Origin: Planctomycetota bacterium
GTDB taxonomy: Bacteria > Planctomycetota > UBA1135
Direction of reading: 5' to 3'
Length of the DNA: 6,589 nt
Assembly (NCBI GenBank): GCA_014382465.1
Contig: JACNJP010000326.1
Location: 1 to 6,589 of the forward strand
Part shown: piece after piece, positions 1 through 6,516 of the stretch
Layout of the letters: each line of letters starts with the position of its first letter
Position numbering within the stretch: the first letter of the stretch is position 1
Position numbers and translations under genes: made by a program
Notes under the pieces: generated by a model
Seen by the model: the letters and a program-made list of their open reading frames with translations, nothing else
Told to the model about the DNA's origin: nothing
Databases searched by the model: none

Positions 1-61
1 CGGTGCACAAAGTGCCCCCGATGTCGAGTCCGCCCGCGACACCCCTCCCAGTCCCTGCGCC

Positions 62-66
62 GGAGG
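62..66 (+). promoter_or_regulatory. Strong Shine-Dalgarno GGAGG upstream of alternative ATG at 75
   Basis: GGAGGTG lies 8 nt (counted from GGAGG) before an in-frame ATG at 75. By ribosome-binding strength this would be the preferred start of the VPS10/BNR gene. It would put 17 mostly neutral or acidic residues in front of the signal peptide, which is unusual for Sec export, so the start stays ambiguous. The rest of 1-125 shows no convincing promoter. Confidence 0.4.
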
Positions 67-112
67 TGCCCAGGATGGCCTATGATCCCGTTTCCGGGCC
101 GGTGAGCCTGGC

Positions 113-116
113 GGAG
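113..116 (+). promoter_or_regulatory. Shine-Dalgarno GGAG for ATG at 126
   Basis: GGAG sits 9 nt before ATG 126 and only 3 nt before ATG 120. The first spacing is within the normal range and the second is too short, which favours 126. That start also gives a canonical short n-region (M-R-T) before the hydrophobic core. Confidence 0.45.
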
Positions 117-125
117 AACATGATC

Positions 126-3100
126 ATGCGCACCCTGACTTCGTTGATGCTGCTCCTCGCCGCTTGCGCGGCCCCGGTGACGGTCTCGGCCCAGGAGGGC
201 GAGGACGGGGCCGAGGAGGAGCAGGGGCTCCTGAACGCCGGGAACCTGGCGGGCTTGGAATTCAGGTCGATCGGCCCGGCCTTCACCGGCGGGCGGGTGA
301 CCGACTTCGCCGTCGAGCCGGGGCACCCGGAGCGCTACTGGGCGGCGACCGCCTCGGGCGGGGTGTGGAAGACCGGCAACGCCGGCACCACCTGGGAGAC
401 CGTGTTCGACGGCCAGGGCTCGTACTCGATCGGCTGCCTGGCGATGGAGCCGGGGAACCCGAAGGTGGTGTGGGTCGGCACCGGCGAGAACAACTCGCAG
501 CGCTCGGTGTCCTTCGGCGACGGGGTCTACCGGACCCGCGACGGCGGCAAGAACTGGGACAAGATCGGGCTCGAGGAGTCGGAGCACATCGGCATGATCG
601 CGATCGACCCGCGCGACCCGGACACGGTGTTCGTGGCCGCCCAGGGCCCGCTGTGGAGGTCGGGCGGCCAGCGCGGGCTCTACAAGACCAGCGACGGCGG
701 CGCCAGCTGGCGGCGGGTGCTGCACGTCGACGACGACACCGGCGTCAACGAGGTCCACCTGGACCCGCGCGACCCGGACCTGATGTACGCCAGCTCGTAC
801 CAGCGCCGGCGGCACGTGTGGACGCTGATCAACGGCGGCCCGGGGTCGACGATCTGGAAGTCGGAGGACGGCGGCGAGACCTGGCGCAAGACCGAGAAGG
901 GGCTGCCGAAGGCCGACAAGGGCCGCATCGGCCTCGACATCTCGCCGGCGGACCCGGACGTGGTCTACGCCATCGTCGAGGCGGCGATGGACGAGAGCGG
1001 CTTCTACCGCTCCAGCGACCGCGGCGAGACCTGGGAGAAGCAGAGCTCGAAGTCCAGCTCCAGCCCGCAGTACTACAACGAGCTGGTTTGCGACCCGGCC
1101 GACGCCGATCGGGTCTACATGCTCGACACCTTCCTGCAGGTGACCGGGGACGGCGGCAAGACCTGGAGCCGGGTCGAGCGCGAGGACCGCCACGTCGACG
1201 ACCACGCGCTGTGGATCGACCCGGCCAACACCGGGCACCTGCTGGTCGGCTCCGACGGCGGCATCTACGAGAGCTGGGATGAGGGGGCGGCCTGGGAGTT
1301 CAAGGCCAACATGGCCCTGGGGCAGTACTACCGCGTCAGCGTGGACGACTCCGAGCCGTTCTACTACGTCTACGGCGGCACCCAGGACAACAACTCGCAG
1401 GGCGGGCCGTCGCGGACGATCTCGCGCGCCGGCATCACCAACGAGGACTGGTTCGTGACCGTCGGCGGCGACGGCTACGAGGCCGTGGCCGAGCCGGGCA
1501 ACCCGGACATCGTCTACACCATGTGGCAGTACGGCGGGCTGGTGCGCTACGACCGCAAGAGCGGCGAGCAGGTCGACATCAAGCCGCGCGAGGCGCCCGG
1601 CGAGGCGCCGGTGAAGTGGAACTGGGACTCGCCGCTGATCGTCAGCCCGCACCTGTCGACGCGGCTCTACTTCGGCGCCAACGTGCTGTTCCGCTCGGAC
1701 GACCGCGGCGACTCCTGGACCCAGGTCAGCCCCGACCTGACCCGCCAGCTCGACCGCAACCAGCTCGAGGTCATGGGCCGGGTGTGGGGCGTCGACGCGG
1801 TGTCCAAGAACAAGTCGACCTCCTTCTACGGCAACATCGTGTCGCTGAGCGAGTCGCGGTTGGTCGAGGGCCTGCTCTACGCCGGCACCGACGACGGCCT
1901 GGTGCAGGTGTCGGAGGACGGCGGCGGGCGATGGCGCAAGGTCGACGCCTTCCCCGGCGTGCCGGAGCTGAGCTACGTCAGCCGGCTGGAGGCCTCCAAG
2001 CACGACCCGGACACGGTCTACGCCGCCTTCTCGAACCACAAGGCGGGCGACTTCAAGCCCTACGTCCTGCGCAGCGACGACCGCGGCCGGTCCTGGGCTT
2101 CGATCGCCGGCGACCTGCCGGAGCGCGAGATCGTGTGGTCGCTGGGCGAGGACCCGGTGATGCCGGGGATGCTCTTCGCCGGCACCGAGTTCGGCGTCTA
2201 CGCGACCCTCGACGGCGGCGCCAAGTGGATCCGCCTCAAGGGCGGGCTGCCGACGATCGCGGTGCGCGACCTCGACATCCAGGAGCGCGAGGGCGACCTG
2301 GTGCTGGGCACCTTCGGCCGCAGCTTCTACGTCCTCGACGACTACGCGGCGCTGCGCCAGATGAGCGAGGAGGCGCTGGCAGCGCCCCAGCTTTACCCGG
2401 TGCGCGACGCGCTGCTCTACATCGAGGCCAGCCGCCTGGGCGGCCGCAAGGGCCGCGGCTCGCAGGGCGCCGCCTTCTACACCGCCCCCAACCCGCCCTT
2501 CGGCGCCCTGATCAGCTACTGGCTGCCGGAGAAGGTCCAGTCGCGCGAGGAGGCCCGTCGCAAGGACGAGAAGGAGGCGCGCAAGGACGGCGGCGACGTC
2601 CACTACCCCTCCTGGGAGGAGCTGCGCGCCGAGGACCTCGAGACCGAACCGGCGGTGGTGCTGACGATCCGCGACGAGGAGGGCGCCGTCGTCCGGCGCA
2701 TCACCGGGCCGCGCGGCAAGGGCTTCCACCGCGTCTCCTGGAACCTGCGGTGGCCGTCCTCGAACCCGGTGTCGCTGGCCGAGAAGGATCTCGATCCGTG
2801 GGAGGATCCGGCGCGCGGCCCGCTGGCCCTGCCCGGCAGCTACACCGTCACCTTGTCGAAGCTGGTCGACGGCCGATTCACCGAGCTCGCCGGTCCGCAG
2901 CCGATCGAGGTCGTGCCGCTCGGCATCGCCTCGCTGCCGGCCGCCGACCGCGCCGAGGCCTTCGCCTTCCAGAAGAAGGTGGCGCGGCTGCAACGCGCGG
3001 TCGGCGGCGCCCAGAAGGCGCTCGGGGAGGCTTCCGGCCGCCTCGAGCACTGCCGCAAGGCGGCCCTCGAGACCGCCGGCACTGACCCGGGCCTGGTCGC

Positions 3101-3422
3101 CGAGGTGGACCGGCTGCAGGCCGCCCTGGCCGCCCTGCGCTTCGAGCTGGACGGCGACACCACCCTCAGCTCGCGCTCCGAGCCGGCCCCGCTGTCGGTC
3201 AGCGAGCGCGTCAACAACATCGTCGGCAACCAGTGGAACACCACCTCGGCCCCGACCCGGACCGAGCGCGACGCCTACCGGCACGCCGGAGCCGCCTTCA
3301 GCAGCCTTCTCGGAGATCTCCGAGAGCTGGTCGAAAAGGACCTCTCCGGGCTCGAATCCCGGCTCGAAGCTGCCGGAGCTCCCTGGACTCCGGGTAGAAT
3401 TCCCGTCTGGACGATCGAGTGA
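126..3422 (+). CDS. Secreted VPS10/sortilin-like BNR (Asp-box) beta-propeller protein
   Basis: About 1,098 residues. The N-terminus (MRTLTSLMLLLAACAAPVTVSA, then Q) is a Sec signal; L-A-A-C inside it could also serve as a lipobox. Most of the protein is a series of beta-propeller blades with about ten Asp-box motifs of the form S/T-x-D-x-G-x-x-W, including RTRDGGKNW, KTSDGGASW, KSEDGGETW, RSSDRGETW, VTGDGGKTW and RSDDRGRSW. The propeller ends near position 2340 with FGRSFYVLDD. A K/E-rich stretch (about 2545-2600) follows, then a FlgD-like Ig-type module (VVLTIRDEEG...GFHRVSWNLRW, about 2655-2920), and a helical tail ending GAPWTPGRIPVW that is typical of this family. The family is often labelled sialidase or glycosyl hydrolase, but the residues seen do not establish catalysis; binding or scaffolding outside the cytoplasm is equally likely. 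Start: ATG at 126 has GGAG nine bases upstream and a clean signal peptide. ATG at 120 and ATG at 75 (better Shine-Dalgarno, acidic 17-residue extension) are alternatives. The selenoprotein gene follows after 52 bp. Confidence 0.9.
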   Translation: MRTLTSLMLLLAACAAPVTVSAQEGEDGAEEEQGLLNAGNLAGLEFRSIGPAFTGGRVTDFAVEPGHPERYWAATASGGVWKTGNAGTTWETVFDGQGSYSIGCLAMEPGNPKVVWVGTGENNSQRSVSFGDGVYRTRDGGKNWDKIGLEESEHIGMIAIDPRDPDTVFVAAQGPLWRSGGQRGLYKTSDGGASWRRVLHVDDDTGVNEVHLDPRDPDLMYASSYQRRRHVWTLINGGPGSTIWKSEDGGETWRKTEKGLPKADKGRIGLDISPADPDVVYAIVEAAMDESGFYRSSDRGETWEKQSSKSSSSPQYYNELVCDPADADRVYMLDTFLQVTGDGGKTWSRVEREDRHVDDHALWIDPANTGHLLVGSDGGIYESWDEGAAWEFKANMALGQYYRVSVDDSEPFYYVYGGTQDNNSQGGPSRTISRAGITNEDWFVTVGGDGYEAVAEPGNPDIVYTMWQYGGLVRYDRKSGEQVDIKPREAPGEAPVKWNWDSPLIVSPHLSTRLYFGANVLFRSDDRGDSWTQVSPDLTRQLDRNQLEVMGRVWGVDAVSKNKSTSFYGNIVSLSESRLVEGLLYAGTDDGLVQVSEDGGGRWRKVDAFPGVPELSYVSRLEASKHDPDTVYAAFSNHKAGDFKPYVLRSDDRGRSWASIAGDLPEREIVWSLGEDPVMPGMLFAGTEFGVYATLDGGAKWIRLKGGLPTIAVRDLDIQEREGDLVLGTFGRSFYVLDDYAALRQMSEEALAAPQLYPVRDALLYIEASRLGGRKGRGSQGAAFYTAPNPPFGALISYWLPEKVQSREEARRKDEKEARKDGGDVHYPSWEELRAEDLETEPAVVLTIRDEEGAVVRRITGPRGKGFHRVSWNLRWPSSNPVSLAEKDLDPWEDPARGPLALPGSYTVTLSKLVDGRFTELAGPQPIEVVPLGIASLPAADRAEAFAFQKKVARLQRAVGGAQKALGEASGRLEHCRKAALETAGTDPGLVAEVDRLQAALAALRFELDGDTTLSSRSEPAPLSVSERVNNIVGNQWNTTSAPTRTERDAYRHAGAAFSSLLGDLRELVEKDLSGLESRLEAAGAPWTPGRIPVWTIE

Positions 3423-3474
3423 TCGGCCCACCGAGTCCATCCTGGAGCGTAGACCCACCGCCCCTACCCCCCCC

Positions 3475-4422
3475 GTGAGAACGGTCACCATGTACATGAT
3501 CCCCCGAATCGCCGCCGGCTTCCTGGCCGCCGGACTCGCCCTGACCCCCGCCCTGCCCGGGCAGGAGCCGGACGTCGAGGCCCTCAAGGCCAAGCTCGAG
3601 CACAAGCTGGAGTCGCCCTTCATCGAGTTCGGTGGCTGGATCACCGACTTCGACGTCGCCAAGGAGAAGGCCAAGGCCGAGGGCAAGCTGATCTTCGTCT
3701 ACTTCTCCCGAAGCTACTCGCCGTGAGCGCCGTGCGTGGCATTAGAGAACGGTCCGTTCTCCTCCAAGGACTTCCCGGGCTTCAGCGAGACCGTCGTCCC
3801 CTACCTGAACATCGCCTCCCGCGTCCCTGAGCGGAAGGACGACGGCCTGCTCGGCGAGTACGGCGGCACCGGCTTCCCGACGCTGATGTTCCTCGACCCC
3901 GACGGGCGCAAGATCATGCGCAGCGGCCGCAGCCAGGCCGAGTTCGAGAAGGGCCGCGACGAGGCCCAGGAATTCCTCGAACTGGTCGCCAAGGCCGACG
4001 CCGGCGACGTCAAGGCGCAGATCCCGGTCTTCTTGAAGCAGCTCGAATTCGGCTGGTTCACGGTCGAGGAGGCCCGCGCCAAGCTCGCCGGCTTCGAGAA
4101 GGTGTCGAAGAAGGACCTCAAGGCCATCGAGGTCCTGCTGGTCGAGACCGAGGTCCGCGGCTTGGCCAAGCAGGCCGGGCGGGACCTCGACAAGCGCCGC
4201 GAGGCCGGCGCCCGCTGCGCCGAGATGTGGGGCGACAAGCAGGTGCCCGAGGACATGGATTGCATGATCCAGTTCTGGGCCCTCATCGCCGACCACGCCG
4301 AGGCCAAGGGGGACAAGAAGCTGATGAAGAAGGTGGTCAAGGAGGCCGACAAGACGGTCAAGAAGGACACCTCCGGCCGCGCCCTGGTGAAGATCCTCGA
4401 GCAGCGCTTGAAGGACATGTAG
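3475..4422 (+). CDS. Exported thioredoxin-fold selenoprotein (UAPC active site), in-frame UGA recoded as Sec
   Basis: One continuous frame of 315 residues, interrupted only by TGA at 3724-3726; both halves are in the same frame. Residues 1-29 are a signal peptide ending near ALPG/QEPD. Residues about 54-165 are a thioredoxin-like domain: the GKLIFVYF strand, then S-Y-S-P-U84-A-P-C87, and the cis-proline strand G-T-G-F-P135-T-L-M-F-L-D-P-D-G. UGA thus falls exactly on the N-terminal nucleophilic Cys of CxxC, so the active site is UxxC. Residues about 165-315 are a Lys/Glu-rich, mainly helical extension with Cys248 and Cys263; I do not recognise it. The likely role is periplasmic thiol/disulfide or peroxide redox chemistry (inferred). 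UGA is not generally reassigned here, because both VPS10 genes end at TGA. The GTG at 3475 is the outermost plausible start. ATG 3490 and ATG 3496 also give good signal peptides, and none has a clear Shine-Dalgarno. The alternative is a pseudogene with a nonsense mutation, which the SECIS-like hairpin argues against. Confidence 0.85.
3724..3726 (+). other. Selenocysteine UGA codon (Sec84)
   Basis: In-frame TGA giving P-U-A-P-C in the thioredoxin active-site position. The downstream frame continues without shift for 231 codons to a TAG stop, and the conserved cis-Pro motif of the same fold is encoded after it. The identification rests on the motif position plus the hairpin at 3745-3761. Confidence 0.83.
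3737..3766 (+). promoter_or_regulatory. Bacterial SECIS element
   Basis: The core hairpin is GAGAAC (3745-3750), loop GGUCC (3751-3755), GUUCUC (3756-3761), all six pairs Watson-Crick. A seventh G-C pair can close it to a GUC triloop. An outer UGG/CCA pairing (3737-3739 with 3764-3766) may extend it across an internal loop. The loop begins 24 nt after the UGA and starts with G. This fits the known bacterial SECIS pattern of an apical loop roughly 16-37 nt downstream with a G in its first two positions. The GGUC loop core matches the SelB-bound loop of E. coli fdhF (GGUCU). The element lies inside coding sequence and encodes L-E-N-G-P-F-S. Confidence 0.78.
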
Positions 4423-4440
4423 CCCGACCTGGATGGGCGG

Positions 4441-4476
4441 AGAACGCGGGGCGGCGGCGAGCCGCCCCGCTTCTTC
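4441..4476 (+). terminator. Rho-independent terminator after the selenoprotein gene
   Basis: GCGGGGCGGC (4446-4455), 5-nt loop GGCGA, GCCGCCCCGC (4461-4470): a perfect ten-pair GC stem. AGAA (4441-4444) can also pair with TTCT (4471-4474) across a bulged C. The U-tract is weak (TTCTTC). It starts 19 nt after the selenoprotein stop codon at 4420-4422 and separates that gene from the PepSY gene. Confidence 0.72.
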
Positions 4477-4507
4477 GCTGATCCGCAGCCCCGCCGCCCT
4501 TCGCGCG

Positions 4508-5035
4508 ATGAAAGCCTCCATCCTGAACCGCAAGCTGCACCGCTGGGGCGCCATCCTGATCGCGCTCCCGCTGCTGGTCGTGATCTGCTCGGGCATCCTG
4601 CTCCAGTTCAAGAAGCAGGCGGCCTGGATCCAGCCCCCCACCGCCCGCGGCGCCGGCGGCGATCCGACGATCAGCTTTGAGCAGGTCCTGGAGGCGGCCC
4701 GCGGCGCCGGCAAGGGCATCGAGAGCTGGGAGGACGTCGACCGCCTCGACTTCCGGCCGGACAAGGGGGTGGTCAAGGTGCGCGGCAGGAACCGCTGGGA
4801 GGTCCAGGTCGACACCGCCACCGGCGCGGTGGTCCAGACCGCCTATCGCCGCTCCGACCTGATCGAGACCATCCACGACGGCTCGTGGTTCTCCGACGGC
4901 ATGAAGCTCTACCTGTTCCTGCCGTCGGCGGTGGTGCTGTTGGCGCTGTGGTTCACCGGGATCTACCTGTGGTGGCTGCCGCACGGCGTCCGGCGGCGCA
5001 AGCGCCGCGCGGCGGCCTCGGGGGAGGCTCAGTAG
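4508..5035 (+). CDS. PepSY-associated two-helix membrane protein
   Basis: 175 residues. Residues about 5-33 are a membrane helix preceded by the family-typical RKLHRWGAIL motif (His11). Residues about 50-115 form a small extracytoplasmic domain with PepSY-like character (ISFEQVLEAA..., then KGVVKVRGRNRWEVQVDTATGAVV). The motif LIETIHDGSWF then leads into the second helix, LFLPSAVVLLALWFTGIYLWWLP, followed by a cytoplasmic Arg/Lys-rich tail. This resembles compact PepSY_TM proteins, often linked to iron uptake or membrane redox steps; the two histidines could bind haem or metal (inference). ATG 4508 is chosen because it begins at the conserved N-terminus. The upstream in-frame ATG at 4433 would add 25 residues encoded across the terminator. 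No clear Shine-Dalgarno is visible. Its stop overlaps the convergent VPS10 gene. Confidence 0.82.
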   Translation: MKASILNRKLHRWGAILIALPLLVVICSGILLQFKKQAAWIQPPTARGAGGDPTISFEQVLEAARGAGKGIESWEDVDRLDFRPDKGVVKVRGRNRWEVQVDTATGAVVQTAYRRSDLIETIHDGSWFSDGMKLYLFLPSAVVLLALWFTGIYLWWLPHGVRRRKRRAAASGEAQ

Positions 5036-6516
5036 ATCCGGCGCATGGGCGCCGGAGCGGCGCCCTCCTCCTCCACCTCGGGCTCCTCGGCGCCCAGCTC
5101 GTCGTCCTCGGGCCAGCCGGCCTCGGGGTAGGCGGGGTCGAGCTCGACCTCGAAGCGCTCGCGGTAGGTGGCGCCGTCGGCCTGGAGGACCGCCACGTAG
5201 GTGCCGGGGCTGACCCGCGGCGCCCAGCGGCGGCGGCCGCCTTGCTGGGCCTCGCGGCGCAGGTCCCACTCCACCCGGTGCAGGCCCGGCTCGGTCGAGG
5301 CCTCCAGCTCGCGCAGCTTCTCGCCGGAGAGGTCCTCGATCCATAGCTTCAGGCTGCGCGACCGGCCGGCCACCGAGTAGTGGACCTGGGCGGCGTCGGC
5401 CGGGTTCTGGCCGACGAAGTCGCGCGTGCCGCTGCCGCGCTCGGGCTCGCGGCGCCACAGGATGACGTCGTTGGGGCGATAGAGCTTGGAGCTCTCGGCG
5501 ACCGCCTCGGCGCTGAGCTGCCGCAGGGTCGTGATGTCCAGGATCCACAGGCTGCGGCCGTGGGTGGCGGCGACGATCTCGTTTCGCGTCGGGTGGATGG
5601 CGTAGTCGTGCACCGCGACCGTCGGCAGGTTCGAGTTGAGGCTGGTCCAGCTGCCGCCGCCGTCGATGCTGGCCCAGGCGCCGAACTCGGTGCCCAGGAA
5701 CAGCAGGTTCGGGTTCTCGAGGTCCTCGGTGAGGTTGCGCACCGAGCCGGCGTCCTCCGGCAGGTCCGCCCGCAGCGAGGTCCAGGTCTGGCCGTAGTCC
5801 TCGCTGACGAAGACGTAGCCGCTGTCGTCGTCGGAGCGGTGGCCGTCGAAGGTGGCGTAGACCCGGCCATCGACGTGCCGCGAGGCCACCAGGGTGCTGA
5901 CCCAGCGGCGGCCGGGCAGCAGCTCGGCGATGCGCTTCGGGCCGTCGGGGTCGGCGGCGGCCGCCGGGCCGACGCCTGCCGGCGCCTCGCGGGTGGCCTC
6001 GAAGCCGAGCTCGAACATGCCGCCGCCGAAGCTCAGGCTGCCGCTCATCTTCTCGCCCTCGACGGTGGCGCTGCAGCGCAGCGCTCCCATCTCGGTGGTC
6101 GCGGTGAAGCTCAGGGCGCCGTCCTCCCACTTGCCGTTCTCGAGCACGGCCTCGCCGATCTCGCTGACCAGGGTGCCGGTCAGCTTGCCGTCCTCGAGCT
6201 TCAGGGTCAGGGTGAAGGCGCCTTCGCCCTCGCCCATGCCTTCGGCGCGGCCCTGGCCGTTCCAGACGCCGCTGACCGGATCGCCGTGGACGGCGGGCGC
6301 CGCCGGGGCCGGAGCGGGGGGCCGCCCGCCGCGCTGGCCGCCCGGCCGGGCGCCGGAGGGGCGCTCGCCGGCTGCCGGAGGCTCGCCGCCGCCGAAGCGG
6401 CCGCCGAAGCTGCCGCCGCCCTCCCGGCCGCCGCCGCGGCCGCCGCGCATGGCGGCCAACTCCTCGGCGGTGAGGACCTTGTCGCCGTCGACGTCGAGCC
6501 GCTCCAGGAAGCCGGC
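5029..6516 (-). CDS. VPS10/BNR propeller protein with EF-hand and Gly-rich insert, C-terminal part (5' end missing)
   Basis: 495 residues are visible, numbered from the contig side. Residues 3-20 are an EF-hand, FLERL then loop D-V-D-G-D-K-V-L-T-A-E-E with Asp at loop positions 1, 3, 5 and Glu at 12. Residues about 24-75 are a Gly/Arg- then Pro/Ala-rich linker. Residues about 77-177 are a small beta domain (PVSGVWNGQG..., FTLTLKLEDGKLTGTL, ALSFTATTEMGAL, MSGSLSFGG). Residues about 195-330 are BNR blades with VSEDYGQTW and ASIDGGGSW, ending HGRSLWILDI. Residues about 380-455 are a FlgD-like Ig module (LKLWIEDLSGEKL...GLHRVEWDLR), followed by an acidic tail ending MRRIY. Full-length relatives have more propeller blades N-terminally, so the start lies beyond the contig. 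The TTG at 6459 and ATG at 6450 are internal to the EF-hand/linker and are not starts. It is probably secreted, with Ca2+ binding at the EF-hand. The stop TGA (5029-5031) overlaps the PepSY gene. Confidence 0.85.
   Translation of the reverse strand, partial: AGFLERLDVDGDKVLTAEELAAMRGGRGGGREGGGSFGGRFGGGEPPAAGERPSGARPGGQRGGRPPAPAPAAPAVHGDPVSGVWNGQGRAEGMGEGEGAFTLTLKLEDGKLTGTLVSEIGEAVLENGKWEDGALSFTATTEMGALRCSATVEGEKMSGSLSFGGGMFELGFEATREAPAGVGPAAAADPDGPKRIAELLPGRRWVSTLVASRHVDGRVYATFDGHRSDDDSGYVFVSEDYGQTWTSLRADLPEDAGSVRNLTEDLENPNLLFLGTEFGAWASIDGGGSWTSLNSNLPTVAVHDYAIHPTRNEIVAATHGRSLWILDITTLRQLSAEAVAESSKLYRPNDVILWRREPERGSGTRDFVGQNPADAAQVHYSVAGRSRSLKLWIEDLSGEKLRELEASTEPGLHRVEWDLRREAQQGGRRRWAPRVSPGTYVAVLQADGATYRERFEVELDPAYPEAGWPEDDELGAEEPEVEEEGAAPAPMRRIY
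5037..5056 (+). terminator. Hairpin at the convergent gene ends, possible transcription end signal
   Basis: TCCGGCGC (5037-5044), loop ATGG, GCGCCGGA (5049-5056): eight perfect pairs, starting two bases after the PepSY stop codon. There is no U-tract on the + side. On the other strand the same hairpin codes for the last residues of the convergent gene. It could help end + transcription or stall RNases, but palindromes are easy to get at this GC content. Confidence 0.35.
6384..6450. repeat. Low-complexity GCC/CCG-rich tract encoding the Gly-rich linker
   Basis: Imperfect trinucleotide runs of gcc/ccg (ggc/cgg on the coding strand) encode the RGGRGGGREGGG-type segment of the minus-strand VPS10 protein. 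This is likely a flexible linker. Such tracts are prone to sequencing and assembly errors and lie just inside the contig end. Confidence 0.55.

Noticed and set aside
164..3085. Long alternative + frames inside the VPS10 gene (164-1282 and 1523-3085)
   Set aside because: Arg/Gly/Pro-rich out-of-frame shadows typical of high-GC coding sequence, with no domain signal.
3420..3422. Genome-wide reassignment of UGA (alternative genetic code)
   Set aside because: TGA ends the plus-strand VPS10 protein right after its typical C-terminus and also ends the minus-strand paralogue, so UGA acts as a normal stop elsewhere in this window.
3724..3735. Reading the TGA as a true stop that splits the gene into two proteins, or as a pseudogene
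   Set aside because: The frame is unbroken, the two halves together make one thioredoxin fold, the TGA sits exactly at the CxxC Cys position, and a SECIS-like hairpin follows at the right distance.
3742..4821. Long open frame on the minus strand opposite the selenoprotein and PepSY genes
   Set aside because: Low-complexity Leu/Ala/Gly composition produced by GC-rich codons of the opposite strand. It spans two well-supported genes and the terminator, and has no recognisable domain.
4358..6130. 590-codon open frame on the minus strand
   Set aside because: Arg/Pro/Gly-rich shadow of the real minus-strand VPS10 frame. The true frame has Asp boxes and an EF-hand; this one has none.
6384..6450. 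CRISPR or tandem repeat array
   Set aside because: The units are irregular GCC/CCG triplets without spacers and are explained by coding for a Gly-rich linker.
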